This document shows, piece after piece, positions 15,177 through 24,678 of a stretch of DNA of 58,752 bases. Numbering within the stretch: the stretch's first letter is position 1; every line of letters begins with the position of its first letter. Where the stretch lies: contig NZ_JTJB01000048.1 of assembly GCF_000794385.1 (NCBI RefSeq), positions 1 through 58,752 of the forward strand, in the 5' to 3' direction. The notes below the pieces were generated by a model. The model did not search any database, was not told where the DNA came from, and saw only the letters and a list, made by a program, of their open reading frames with translations. This DNA is from Thermus sp. 2.9 (lineage in GTDB: Bacteria; Deinococcota; Deinococci; Deinococcales; Thermaceae). Both the position numbers and the translations under genes were made by a program.

Positions 15177-15800
15177 TTACCAGAGGCGAAAGAGCGCCTC
15201 CAGGCTCGGCCTCAAGTTTACCAGGCCCACCCCGTAGGTGGGAATCCCCTGCTTGCGGCCCACCTCCCCCCAGTAGGGGCCCGGGGCCTGGGGCAGGTCC
15301 AGGGGCAAGGGGGGGCTTTCCCAGGGCTCGTAGCTTCGCACCTCCCGGTAGGTGAAGCCCGTGGGGGCCTCCACGTGGAGGACAAGGGCCGCCTCCTCCG
15401 CTCCCAAAGGCCTCCAGCCCGAGGCGGTTTCCTTGCCCCCCGGGAAGGCCAGTCCCAGGCCCTCCCCGGGGAAGAGCAAAAGGAGGCGGTCCGGGGCGAA
15501 GCGCTTGAGGAGGTGCTCCAGGGGGGCGCGGGTGGGCCCGGTGAGGGGCAAGCCCTCCTGGGTGGGGGAAAGGGGGGAGGGGTCCAGGGCCAAAAGGATG
15601 CGGCCCCGGAAGGCGAGGCCGTTCAGGGCCCAGAGCACGGGAAGGGCCTCCTCGTAAGGGGCGTGGAGGAGGGTGGTGCCCCCGCCCCGGCCGCCTTCCA
15701 GGTAGGCGTAGAGGGTGCCGAACTCGTCCAGGCCGGCCCGCACCTTCTCCGAGAAGGCCTCGAGGTCCAGGGAAAGCCGTTCCAAGAGCGCGGAAGCCAT
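15177..15800 (-). CDS. Uncharacterised protein
   Basis: 207 residues, not recognised. No signal peptide or transmembrane helix. An alpha/beta mixture with several hydrophobic strands (GTTLLHAPY, GRILLALD, DRLLLLFPG, EAALVLHVE) suggests a soluble globular enzyme-like or binding fold. It is followed by the small membrane protein with an 11-base gap. Transcription probably starts at the ATG from TACCAT (15812-15807), overlapping the promoter of the divergent phosphoesterase. Codon use matches neighbours, so it is probably real and lineage-specific. Confidence 0.65.
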   Translation of the reverse strand: MASALLERLSLDLEAFSEKVRAGLDEFGTLYAYLEGGRGGGTTLLHAPYEEALPVLWALNGLAFRGRILLALDPSPLSPTQEGLPLTGPTRAPLEHLLKRFAPDRLLLLFPGEGLGLAFPGGKETASGWRPLGAEEAALVLHVEAPTGFTYREVRSYEPWESPPLPLDLPQAPGPYWGEVGRKQGIPTYGVGLVNLRPSLEALFRLW

Positions 15801-15806
15801 GTTCTC

Positions 15807-15816
15807 ATGGTATCCT
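15807..15816. promoter_or_regulatory. Overlapping divergent leaderless promoters
   Basis: TATCCT on the plus strand (15811-15816) is followed by 7 bases and GTG at 15824. TACCAT on the minus strand (15812-15807) is followed by 6 bases and ATG at 15800. The two -10 boxes share bases 15811-15812, so RNA polymerase could melt only one at a time. The whole intergenic region is 23 bases. Confidence 0.55.
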
Positions 15817-15823
15817 AAGCCCC

Positions 15824-16546
15824 GTGCGCTACCTGGTCCTCTCGGACATCCACGGGAACTGGCCCGCCCTGGAAGCCGTGCTGGAGGCGGCTCCCCCCTT
15901 TGACCGGGTCCTTTTCCTGGGGGACGCGGTGGGCTACTATCCCGATGGGGACCGGGTGCTGGACTGGCTTAAGGAGGCGGGGGCCCTTTGCGTTTTGGGC
16001 AACCACGACGCCTGGCTCCTCGCCCTGGACCGCCTTCCCTTGGAGGGGGCGGTGATGGAGATCCTGGCCTGGCAGCGGGCCCGCCTCTCCCCCGCCCACC
16101 TCGCCTTCCTCTCCTCCTGGCCCTGGCAGAGGGAGGTGGAGGGGGCGCTTTTGGTCCACGGAAGCCCCTGCGACCCCCTGGAGTACCTGGACGAGCTGGA
16201 GCTTGCCCGGGAGGGCTTCCGTTGCACCGAGGCCCGCCTCGCCTTCCACGGCCACACCCACCTGGCGGGGGCCTTTCTGGAGCTTACGGGCCCCAGGCCC
16301 TGGGTGCGCCACCAGAGCTTCGCCCAAGGGGGGGAGCTCCTCCTTCCCCCCACGGTGCGGGCCCTGGTCAACCCCGGCTCCGTGGGCCAGCCCCGCGACC
16401 GGGTGCCGGGGGCGGCCTTCGCCCTATGGGAGGGGGACCGGGTGGAGTTCTTCCGGGTGGCCTACCCCCTGGAGCGGGTGGCCCGGCGCCTTAGGGAGGA
16501 GGGGTTTCCCGAATGGCTCTACACACGCCTCACCCTGGGGGAATAA
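15824..16546 (+). CDS. Metallophosphoesterase (calcineurin-like)
   Basis: 240 residues from a GTG start. All metal-binding motifs of the superfamily are present: SDIHGNW (DxH), FLGDAVGYY (GD), LGNHDAW (GNHD), LVHGSP and FHGHTHLAG (GHxH). The size and the SDIHGNWPALEAVL pattern match the small YfcE/diadenosine tetraphosphatase-like bacterial group; the substrate is unknown. It probably has a leaderless mRNA. The 3' end overlaps holB by 34 bases, so the two are likely co-expressed. Confidence 0.88.
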   Translation: MRYLVLSDIHGNWPALEAVLEAAPPFDRVLFLGDAVGYYPDGDRVLDWLKEAGALCVLGNHDAWLLALDRLPLEGAVMEILAWQRARLSPAHLAFLSSWPWQREVEGALLVHGSPCDPLEYLDELELAREGFRCTEARLAFHGHTHLAGAFLELTGPRPWVRHQSFAQGGELLLPPTVRALVNPGSVGQPRDRVPGAAFALWEGDRVEFFRVAYPLERVARRLREEGFPEWLYTRLTLGE

Positions 16547-17322
16547 TCGGACACGAGGCGGTGCTGGCCCTCTTGCCCCGCCTCGCCGCCCACACCCTGC
16601 TCTTTTCCGGGCCTGAGGGGGTGGGGCGGCGCACCGTGGCCCGCTGGTACGCCCTGGGCCTCAACCGGGGCTTCCCCCCGCCCCCCTTGGCGGAGCACCC
16701 CGACCTCCTGGAGGTCGGGCCCAAGGAGCGGGGCCTAAGGGGGGAGAAGGAGGTGCGGCTGGAGGAGGTGGAGCCCCTTTTTGACTGGTTCGCCACCCAT
16801 CCCCGGGAACGGGTGAAGGTGGCCATCCTGGACGCCGCCCACCTCCTCACCGAGGCGGCGGCCAACGCCCTCCTGAAGCTTTTGGAGGAGCCTCCCTCCT
16901 ACGGGCGCATCGTCCTCATCGCCCCGAGCCGGGACACCCTCCTCCCCACCCTGGCGAGCCGGGCCCTGGAGGTCCCCTTCGGCCCCGTGCCCGAGGAGAA
17001 GCTCCTTTCCCTCACCCAAGACCCCGAGCTCCTGGCCTACGCCGCGGGGGCCCCGGGGCGGCTTTTCCGCGCCCTGGCCGACCCGGAGGCCCACCGGGCC
17101 CGGATGGAGCTGGCCCGCGAGGCCCTTCAGGCGCCGCCCTTGGCCCGGCTTGCCCGCTTGCGGGAGCTCTTGACGGAGGAGGAGGGGTTTTTCGCCCTCC
17201 ACGCCCTCCTGAGGGAAAGGCCCAGGGCCCTTTTGGCCCTGGAGTCCGCCCGCGAGGCCCTGGAAGGGTATGTGAACCCTGAGCTGGTCCTGGCCCGCTT
17301 GGCCTTAGACTTAGAAGCATGA
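16513..17322 (+). CDS. holB: DNA polymerase III subunit delta-prime
   Basis: 269 residues, closely resembling the Thermus thermophilus delta-prime subunit of the sliding-clamp loader as I remember it (IIGHEAVLALLPRL; TEAAANALLKLLEEPPSYGR; GYVNPELVLARLALDLEA). The P-loop-like GPEGVGRRT lacks the catalytic lysine, as expected for a subunit that does not hydrolyse ATP, while the LLKLLEEPP sensor region is retained. It overlaps the phosphoesterase by 34 bases and ricT by 4 (ATGA). The holB-ricT pairing is also seen in Bacillus. Confidence 0.94.
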   Translation: MALHTPHPGGIIGHEAVLALLPRLAAHTLLFSGPEGVGRRTVARWYALGLNRGFPPPPLAEHPDLLEVGPKERGLRGEKEVRLEEVEPLFDWFATHPRERVKVAILDAAHLLTEAAANALLKLLEEPPSYGRIVLIAPSRDTLLPTLASRALEVPFGPVPEEKLLSLTQDPELLAYAAGAPGRLFRALADPEAHRARMELAREALQAPPLARLARLRELLTEEEGFFALHALLRERPRALLALESAREALEGYVNPELVLARLALDLEA

Positions 17323-18086
17323 CCGTGGGCGTCCGCTTCCGCACCCCCCTTCTCCGCTACTGCGCCTTCCGGGGGGAGCCCCCGCCCCTGGAGGCCTACG
17401 TGGTGGTGCGCACCAATAGGGGCCTCGAGGTGGGCAAGGTGCGTACCCCCCCGCGGAAGGCCCGGGAGGAGGGCGAGGTGGTGCGCCTCGCCACCAAGGA
17501 GGACCTGGACAAGGCGGCACGCCTGCGGGCCAAGGCCGAGGAGGCCGCCTTTTACCTGCGGGCGCGGCTTAGGGAGGAGGGCGTGGCGGCCAAGGTTTTA
17601 GGGTGCGACTTCACCCTGGACGGCCGCCACCTTTTGGTCCACTACGCCGCGGCGGAGCGGGTGAACCTCCGCCGCTTCACCCGGGAACTGGCCGGGCGCT
17701 ACGACGCCCGGGTGGAGTTCGTGGCGGAAGGCCCCCGGGAGGAGGCCCAGTACCTGGGCGCCTTGGGGGCTTGCGGCATGGAGTCGTGCTGCTCCACCTG
17801 GCTACAGGGCTTCGCCCAGGTTTCCATCAAGCTCGCCCGGGACCAGCAGCTTCCCCTTAACCCGGAAAAGATCTCGGGGCCCTGCGGGCGGCTCCTCTGC
17901 TGCTTGGCCTACGAGCACCCCGTGTACCAGGAGCTCCTGGCCGAGCTTCCCAAAAAGAACGCCCGGGCCTGCACCAAGGCGGGGGTCTGCGGCAAGGTGC
18001 AGAAGGTGAACCCCCTAAAGGGCACGGTGGAGCTCCTGCTGGAGGAGGGGAAGAGCCTGGAGGTTTCCAAGGAGGAGCTGGCGTGA
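17319..18086 (+). CDS. ricT: RicT/YaaT-family PSP1-domain protein
   Basis: 255 residues with the PSP1 C-terminal domain and the cysteine pattern of the family: CGMESCC, GPCGRLLCC and ACTKAGVCG. In Bacillus subtilis RicT (YaaT) works with RicA and RicF, carries Fe-S clusters and promotes mRNA maturation by RNase Y. The N-terminus has GVRFRTPLLRYCAF, then a basic helical region and the conserved LGCDFTLDGRHLLVHYAAAERVNLR segment. ATGA overlap with holB upstream and GTGA overlap with the flavin reductase downstream indicate one operon. Confidence 0.88.
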   Translation: MTVGVRFRTPLLRYCAFRGEPPPLEAYVVVRTNRGLEVGKVRTPPRKAREEGEVVRLATKEDLDKAARLRAKAEEAAFYLRARLREEGVAAKVLGCDFTLDGRHLLVHYAAAERVNLRRFTRELAGRYDARVEFVAEGPREEAQYLGALGACGMESCCSTWLQGFAQVSIKLARDQQLPLNPEKISGPCGRLLCCLAYEHPVYQELLAELPKKNARACTKAGVCGKVQKVNPLKGTVELLLEEGKSLEVSKEELA

Positions 18087-18619
18087 AAAGCCACCTGCCC
18101 CAAGGTCCCCTCCCCGCCTTCTACCACTACTACCCCGGCGTGCCCGCGGTGGTGGGGGTGCGGTTTGGGGAGAGGGTGAACTTCTGCCCCGCCGTTTGGA
18201 ACATGGGCCTCTCCGCCGACCCGCCCCTCTTTGGCGTCTCCCTAAGCCCCAAGCGCTTCACCCACGGCCTCATCCTCCGAGCGGGGCGCTTTTCCTGTAG
18301 CTTCCACCCCTACACCCAGGCAGCCCTGATCCAGCGGCTCGGAAGCGTGTCCGGACGGGAGGTGGATAAGGGCGAGGTGCCCCACTTCCTGGGCCACACG
18401 GGGGTGCCCATCCTGGAGGGGGCCTACGCCGCCTACGAGCTGGAACTCTTGGAGGTGCGCACTTTCGGCGACCACGACCTCTTCGTGGGGAAGGTGGTGG
18501 CGGTGTGGGAGGAGGAAAGCCTCTTGGACGAGAGGAAGCGGCCCAAGCCCGGCCTCGCCCTCCTCTACTACGGCAAGGGGCTTTACGGCCGCGCGGGGGA
18601 GGAGGTCTTTACCCCTTGA
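18083..18619 (+). CDS. Flavin reductase-like FMN-binding split-barrel protein
   Basis: 178 residues from a GTG overlapping the ricT stop (GTGA). The pattern VNFCPAVWNMGLSADPPLFGVSL followed by RFTHGLILRAGRFSCSF is typical of flavin reductase-like domains, where FMN binds a split beta-barrel. It may supply reduced flavin or act as a flavin-dependent oxidoreductase; the partner is unknown. Its stop overlaps a TTG start of the next, frameshifted small gene (TTGA). Confidence 0.82.
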   Translation: MKSHLPQGPLPAFYHYYPGVPAVVGVRFGERVNFCPAVWNMGLSADPPLFGVSLSPKRFTHGLILRAGRFSCSFHPYTQAALIQRLGSVSGREVDKGEVPHFLGHTGVPILEGAYAAYELELLEVRTFGDHDLFVGKVVAVWEEESLLDERKRPKPGLALLYYGKGLYGRAGEEVFTP

Positions 18620-18886
18620 CCCAGGCCCAGGCCTTCGCCCGGAGGGTGCGCCGCCTGGCCCTAAACCGCCAGGCCACGGAGGCCCAGGTCTTCCTGGAAA
18701 GGGGCTTCCTCTACCTGCGGGCGGACGGCTTCGCCCGCTTCGCCCAAGGGGAGGGGGCGGAGGGGCTTTCGGACTTCGCCCTACCAGGGGAAGGGGGTGG
18801 AGCTCCGCTTCCCCGACGGGAGCGCCCTTTTTCTCTTCTACCGCCTAGGAAGGCTTCAGAAGCGGGTAACGCCCTACTTCTCGTAA
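18616..18886 (+). pseudogene. Small gene broken by a +1 frameshift
   Basis: From TTG at 18616, which overlaps the flavin reductase stop, one frame encodes TQAQAFARRVRRLALNRQ...LYLRADGFARFAQ...LSDFA up to about 18780. The next frame, from TAC at 18782, encodes YQGKGVELRFPDGSALFLFY, continuing RLGRLQKRVTPYFS and stopping at TAA 18884-18886. Removing one C near 18779-18781 fuses them into a coherent protein of about 89 residues. Explanations are a true frameshift mutation, a sequencing error, or programmed frameshifting. The family is not recognised. Its last bases overlap the end of the convergent permease gene. Confidence 0.65.
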
Positions 18887-19793
18887 GGCTTGCCCACCGC
18901 CGCCGGGGGGCGGCTACGCCCGATGAAGCCCGCCAGCACTAGCACCGTGACCACGTAGGGGAACGCCTGCACCAAGACGGCGGGGAGGATCTCCGTCCCC
19001 TGAAGCTGGATGGCCAAGGCGGAGGCGAAGCCGAAGAGCAGGGTGGAGAAGAGGATGCCCACGGGGTGCCACTTGCCGAAGATCATGGCCGCCAGGGCGA
19101 TGAAGCCCATCCCCGCCGACATCCCCCGCACGAACTGGTTGAGGAAGCCGATGGCCAAGTAGGCCCCGGCGAGCCCCGCCAAGACCCCGGAAAGCACCAC
19201 CCCCACGTAGCGCAGGCGGTACACGTTCACCCCCAAGGTGTCCGCGGCCTCGGGGTGCTCCCCCACGGCCCGCAGGCGGAGGCCAAAGGGGGTTTTGAAG
19301 AGAACCCACCAGGCCAAGGGCACCAGGAGGAAGGCCAGGTAGACCAAGGGGGAGAGGGCGAAGCCCTCGGGGCCCAGGAGGGGGAGGCGGTTCGCCACCT
19401 CCTTGGAGCTGGTGGCGTTGCCGTAGAAGTAGGTGAGGACCAGGCTTGGAGCCCCCGCCGCCAGGAGGTTGATGGCGGTGCCGCTGATGATCTGGTCCGC
19501 CCGGTAGCGGATGGAAACCACCCCGTGCACCCAGGCCACCAGACCCCCCACGGCCATGGCGGCCAAGACCCCGAGCCAAGGGAGCCAGGGGTGGGGCCCC
19601 GGGCCCAAGGCGGCCTCAAAGCGCTCCACCACCAACGCCGCCGTGAGGGCCCCGAAGAGGATGATGCCCTCGAGGGCGATGTTCACCACCCCACTCCTTT
19701 CCGAAAACATTCCCCCCAAGGCGGTGAAGAGGAGGGGGGTGGTCTGGCGCAGGGTGGAGAGGAAAAGAGCGGTGAGGAAGGCGGTGTCCAGGT

Positions 19794-19797
<4 letters not shown>
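18874..19797 (-). CDS. ABC transporter permease, nucleoside/simple-sugar type (YufQ-like)
   Basis: 307 residues with about 8-10 transmembrane segments of the BPD_transp_2 family. The N-terminal region LLFTALGGMFSERSGVVNIALEG and LRAVGEHPEAADTLGVNV are hallmark segments of the BmpA-associated YufP/YufQ permeases that import nucleosides or simple sugars. It starts with GTG overlapping the previous gene's stop (GTGA), so the two permeases form one operon and probably a heterodimeric channel. The cognate ATPase and BmpA-type binding protein are not in the window. Confidence 0.88.
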
Positions 19798-21608
<1,811 letters not shown>

Positions 21609-21615
21609 GCCCACG

Positions 21616-21621
21616 ATTGTA
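21616..21621 (-). promoter_or_regulatory. Leaderless promoter of the permease operon
   Basis: TACAAT at 21621-21616 (minus) ends 7 bases before GTG at 21608. Another GTG two codons upstream would start 1 base after the -10 box, too close for a transcription start. Confidence 0.5.
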
Positions 21622-21655
21622 CCCCACCCGCCTGGGCGGAACGCCCCGTTGGTGC

Positions 21656-21661
21656 TAGACT
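21656..21661 (+). promoter_or_regulatory. Leaderless, extended -10 promoter of ubiE/menG
   Basis: TGCTAGACT (21653-21661) is an extended -10 element; 6 bases later comes GTG at 21668. It diverges from the permease promoter 35 bases to the left. Confidence 0.5.
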
Positions 21662-21667
21662 CCCCTC

Positions 21668-22372
21668 GTGGCGGTCTTGCCCGAGGAAAAAGCCAAGCGG
21701 GTGCGGCGGATGTTCTCGGAGATCGCTCCCCGCTACGACCTCCTAAACCGCCTTCTTTCCCTGGGGGCGGACGTGCGCTGGCGAAGGCGGGCGGTGGCCC
21801 TGGCCTTGGAGAAGGGCCCAAGGCGCATCCTGGACCTGGCCACGGGGACGGGGGACCTGGCCCTTTTGCTAAAGGCCAAGGCCCCGGGGGCGGAGGTGGT
21901 GGGGGCGGATTTCGCCCCCCCCATGCTGGAGATCGCCCGGAAAAAGGCGCGGGCGAGGCGGCTGGAGGTGCGCTTCCTCGAGGCCGACGCCCTCGCCCTC
22001 CCATTCCCCGAGGGGGCCTTTGACGCCGTGACCCTCGCCTTCGGCTTCCGCAACTTCGCCGACCATGGGAAGGCCCTCGCCGAAATCCACCGGGTCTTGG
22101 CCCCCGGGGGCAGGCTCGTCCTCCTGGAGTTTCCCCCACCCCCCAAGGGAGCCTTCGGCCTGGTCTACCGGGTTTACTTCCAAAGGGTCCTCCCCCTCCT
22201 CGGGGGGGTGATCTCGGGGAACTTCGGCGCCTACCGCTACCTGCCGGAAAGCGTGGAGGCCTTCCCGCCCCCAGAGGCCCTAAAGGCCCTCATGGAGCGG
22301 GCGGGGTTTTCCGTGCGCTACGAGCTCCTCACCTTCGGGGTGGCGGCCATCCACGTGGGGGATAAGCCCTAA
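21668..22372 (+). CDS. ubiE: Demethylmenaquinone methyltransferase (MenG/UbiE family)
   Basis: 234 residues from GTG. The N-terminal VRRMFSEIAPRYDLLNRLLS, the SAM-binding ILDLATGTGDLAL motif, the central FAFGFRNFADH segment (here LAFGFRNFADHGKALAEI) and LGGVISGNFGAYRYLPESV are all diagnostic of UbiE/MenG, which performs the last C-methylation of menaquinone. Thermus respires with menaquinone, so MenG is the likelier role and links this gene to the bc complex. The 3' end overlaps arsC tail-to-tail by 4 bases. Confidence 0.92.
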   Translation: MAVLPEEKAKRVRRMFSEIAPRYDLLNRLLSLGADVRWRRRAVALALEKGPRRILDLATGTGDLALLLKAKAPGAEVVGADFAPPMLEIARKKARARRLEVRFLEADALALPFPEGAFDAVTLAFGFRNFADHGKALAEIHRVLAPGGRLVLLEFPPPPKGAFGLVYRVYFQRVLPLLGGVISGNFGAYRYLPESVEAFPPPEALKALMERAGFSVRYELLTFGVAAIHVGDKP

Positions 22373-22821
22373 AGCCCCGCCGCCCGGGCCAGGTCCTCGT
22401 CGCTTGGGATCTCCCCTTCCTTGAGCCTTTCCACCAGGAAGCGGGCCATCCGGCCCAGGGCATCCCGCACCCGGCGCCACGCCTCCAGGGGCTTCCCCGT
22501 GGGGTCGGGGAAGGAGACGTGGCGCTTCTCCGTCCTCGCCGGGTAGGCGGGGCAGGCCTCCTCGGCCTGGTCGCACACGGTGAGGACCAGGCCGAAGTTC
22601 CAAGGGTCCGGCACCTCCCAGAGGGTCTTGGAATGGTGGCCCGAGAGGTCCAGCCCCACCTCCGCCATGACCCGCTTGGCCTCCTCCTTCACGAAGGTCT
22701 TTTCCGTGCCGGCGGAGTGGACCTCGAGGTCCACCCCAAGCTCCTGGGCGTAGCGCCTGAGCCAGGCTTCCACCATCTGGCTTCGGGCGGAGTTGTGGGT
22801 GCAAAGGACGAGGACCCGCAT
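22369..22821 (-). CDS. arsC: Arsenate reductase, low-molecular-weight phosphatase type
   Basis: 150 residues. The P-loop CTHNSARSQM with nucleophile C7, resolving cysteines C83 and C90 (VCDQAEEAC) and the HVSFPDPTG acid loop match thioredoxin-coupled ArsC, which reduces arsenate to arsenite through a three-cysteine relay. A homologue has been studied in Thermus thermophilus HB27. It is a single-gene unit here, without adjacent efflux or ArsR/SmtB genes. A TAGGCT -10 box ends 7 bases before the ATG, and two GGGTCAG heptamers lie upstream. Confidence 0.92.
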   Translation of the reverse strand: MRVLVLCTHNSARSQMVEAWLRRYAQELGVDLEVHSAGTEKTFVKEEAKRVMAEVGLDLSGHHSKTLWEVPDPWNFGLVLTVCDQAEEACPAYPARTEKRHVSFPDPTGKPLEAWRRVRDALGRMARFLVERLKEGEIPSDEDLARAAGL

Positions 22822-22828
22822 CCCCCCA

Positions 22829-22860
22829 AGCCTACCCCACCCGGGTCAGGAGAGGGTCAG
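22829..22860 (-). promoter_or_regulatory. arsC promoter with paired CTGACCC repeats
   Basis: On the minus strand TAGGCT (22834-22829) lies 7 bases before the arsC ATG. Upstream are two direct CTGACCC heptamers (22849-22843 and 22860-22854, 11 bases apart); the distal one runs into the oligopeptidase F stop codon. The same heptamer forms each arm of the palindrome at the oligopeptidase F promoter. They may be regulator half-sites; this is inference. Confidence 0.4.
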
Positions 22861-24548
22861 GAAAGCCGCTTTTCCAAGGCCTCCACCTTCTCCGCCAACA
22901 CCTTGAGGCCCTTCCGCCAGAAGGCGGGGCTTTCCAGGTCAAAGCCGAAGCGGCGGCCGAGCTCCTCGGCGAAGTGCATCCCCGACTCGGCGAGGAGCCT
23001 TTCGTAGCGCTCGGCAAAGCCAGGGTCTTCCTTGGCGGCCTCGTAGACGGCGAGGCCGAAGAGGAGGCCGAAGGTGTAGGGGTAGTTGTAGAAGTCCGCC
23101 CCGTAGTAGTGCCCCTTCACCGCCCACATGTAGGGGTGGCGGGTGGCGAGGGCCTCCCCATAGGCCTCCTCCTGGGCCCTTAGCATGAGCTCCTTGAACT
23201 CCCTCGGGGAAAGCTCCCGCGCCTTGCGCCTTTGGAAGACCCAGGACTCAAAGAGGAAGCGGCTGTGGATGTCCACCACCACCTGGGCCGCCCCCTGCAG
23301 GTAGGCGTCCAGGATGAGGAGGCCCTCCCCGGGGGAGGCCTCCTTTAGGGCCGCCTCCACCACCAGGGTCTCGTTCATGATGCTGGCGGTTTCCGCCAGG
23401 GTCATGGGCACTTCCCGCAAACTGGCGGGGGCCTGGGCCAGGGCGAAGTTGTGGTAGGCGTGGCCGAGTTCGTGGGCCAGGGTGGAGACCGACTCAAAGC
23501 TCTCCTCGTAGTTGGCGAGGATCAGGCTTTTGCCGCCTCCTCTAGGCATGCAGTAGGCCCCGCCCACCTTCCCCTTGCGGGGGAGAAGGTCCATCCAGCG
23601 CTCGGCGAAGGCGGCCTCCGCCACCTGGGCGGCCCTTGGGGCGAAGGCGGCGAGCTTTTCCCGGATGAAGCGCCGGGCCTCCTCCAGGGTCCAGCGCCTG
23701 CCCTCCCCGATGGGGGCGAAGAGGTCCCACCAGTCCAGGCGCTCCTTGCCCAGGGCCTTGGCCTTGAGGAGGTAGTAGCGGCGGAAAAGGGGAAGGCTTT
23801 CCCGCACCGCCTCCTGCAGGGCGGCCAGGGTCTTGCGGCGGATGCGGTTGCGGAGGAGGGTGGGCTCGAGGTCGTCCCTGTACCCCCGGCGCCGGTTGAG
23901 GGCGCTCGCCTCCCCCTTCACCCCGTTTAGGGCGTAGGCCAGGGGCACCTCGTGGGCCTCCCAGGCCTTAAGCTCCGCCTCGTAGGCTTTCTTGCGCACC
24001 GCCTCCTCGGGGTGGAAGTAGAGGTTGCGCACCTTGGTGATGGGAAGCGCCTCCCCGTCCACCACCGCGGTGATCTGGCTGGTGAGGCTTTCGTGGAGCT
24101 TAGCCCAGGCCTGCCGCCCCGAGAGGCTGAGCTCGGCGGCCAGGACCTCCTCCCCCTCCGGCATCAGGTGCAGGGCCTCCTCCTTGGCCTCCTCCACCAA
24201 GATGCGGTGGGGCCCCGCCTCCTCGGGCTCCTGCAAGGCCAGGTAGCGGACGAGCCTAGGCCTAAGCCGCTGGAAGTCCAGGAAGAGCACCTCCAGCTCG
24301 GAGAGCTTGGCCAAGGCGGCCTCGTCCTGGGTATTGGCGGTGAAGCGGGCGTAGAGGTAGGCCCAAAGGGGGGTGGCCTCCTCCTGAAGGGCGTCCAGGG
24401 CGGCCAGGACCTCGCCTAGGATGGCTTCTTTTTCCAAAAGTCCCTTGAGGTGGGCGATCCGCCCCCTTACCCCTTCCCAGGCCCGCCGGAACTCGGGGCT
24501 ATCCAGGTCGGGGAAAAGGGGCGTTAGGTCCCAGGTGGTCTCGGTCAT
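22857..24548 (-). CDS. pepF: M3-family oligoendopeptidase F
   Basis: 563 residues from ATG at 24548; the open frame continues upstream, but TATAGT ending 6 bases before this ATG fixes the start. The zinc site HELGH lies in STLAHELGHAYHNF, about residue 365, with the downstream glutamate in ETASIMNE. The N-terminal helical region and LTSQITAVVDGE are typical of PepF/oligoendopeptidase F, a cytoplasmic enzyme cutting short peptides. It is a single-gene unit; a 16-bp palindrome covers the region just upstream of the -10 box. Confidence 0.92.
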   Translation of the reverse strand: MTETTWDLTPLFPDLDSPEFRRAWEGVRGRIAHLKGLLEKEAILGEVLAALDALQEEATPLWAYLYARFTANTQDEAALAKLSELEVLFLDFQRLRPRLVRYLALQEPEEAGPHRILVEEAKEEALHLMPEGEEVLAAELSLSGRQAWAKLHESLTSQITAVVDGEALPITKVRNLYFHPEEAVRKKAYEAELKAWEAHEVPLAYALNGVKGEASALNRRRGYRDDLEPTLLRNRIRRKTLAALQEAVRESLPLFRRYYLLKAKALGKERLDWWDLFAPIGEGRRWTLEEARRFIREKLAAFAPRAAQVAEAAFAERWMDLLPRKGKVGGAYCMPRGGGKSLILANYEESFESVSTLAHELGHAYHNFALAQAPASLREVPMTLAETASIMNETLVVEAALKEASPGEGLLILDAYLQGAAQVVVDIHSRFLFESWVFQRRKARELSPREFKELMLRAQEEAYGEALATRHPYMWAVKGHYYGADFYNYPYTFGLLFGLAVYEAAKEDPGFAERYERLLAESGMHFAEELGRRFGFDLESPAFWRKGLKVLAEKVEALEKRLS

Positions 24549-24554
24549 GCCCCC

Positions 24555-24577
24555 ACTATACCTGACCCGCGGGTCAG
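24555..24577 (-). promoter_or_regulatory. pepF leaderless promoter with 16-bp palindromic operator candidate
   Basis: TATAGT (24560-24555, minus) ends 6 bases before the pepF ATG. One base upstream lies the perfect palindrome CTGACCCGCGGGTCAG (24562-24577), filling the spacer where a -35 region would be read. Its position suits a repressor or a MerR-like activator. No regulator gene is adjacent. The palindrome is seen directly; binding is inferred. Confidence 0.55.
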
Positions 24578-24666
24578 AGCTCGGGGTTTCCGGTAGGGGC
24601 CTGGAGCGGTGGGGTTGGTGTAGGTGCGCGCCGGGAGGCGACGGGTTCCTTGGATGGCTTGAGGTA

Positions 24667-24672
24667 TAGACT
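24667..24672 (+). promoter_or_regulatory. Leaderless promoter of the thioesterase gene
   Basis: TAGACT (24667-24672), overlapping TATAGA, is followed by 6 bases and ATG at 24679. The 130-base divergent region from pepF to this gene holds only this box, the palindrome and the pepF -10. Confidence 0.5.
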
Positions 24673-24678
24673 GAGGTC

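Noticed and set aside
21609-22139. N-terminal extension of the YufP-like permease over ubiE
   Set aside because: Lies antisense to ubiE, is Pro/Arg/Gly-rich, and crosses the promoter region; GTG at 21608 fits the -10 box.
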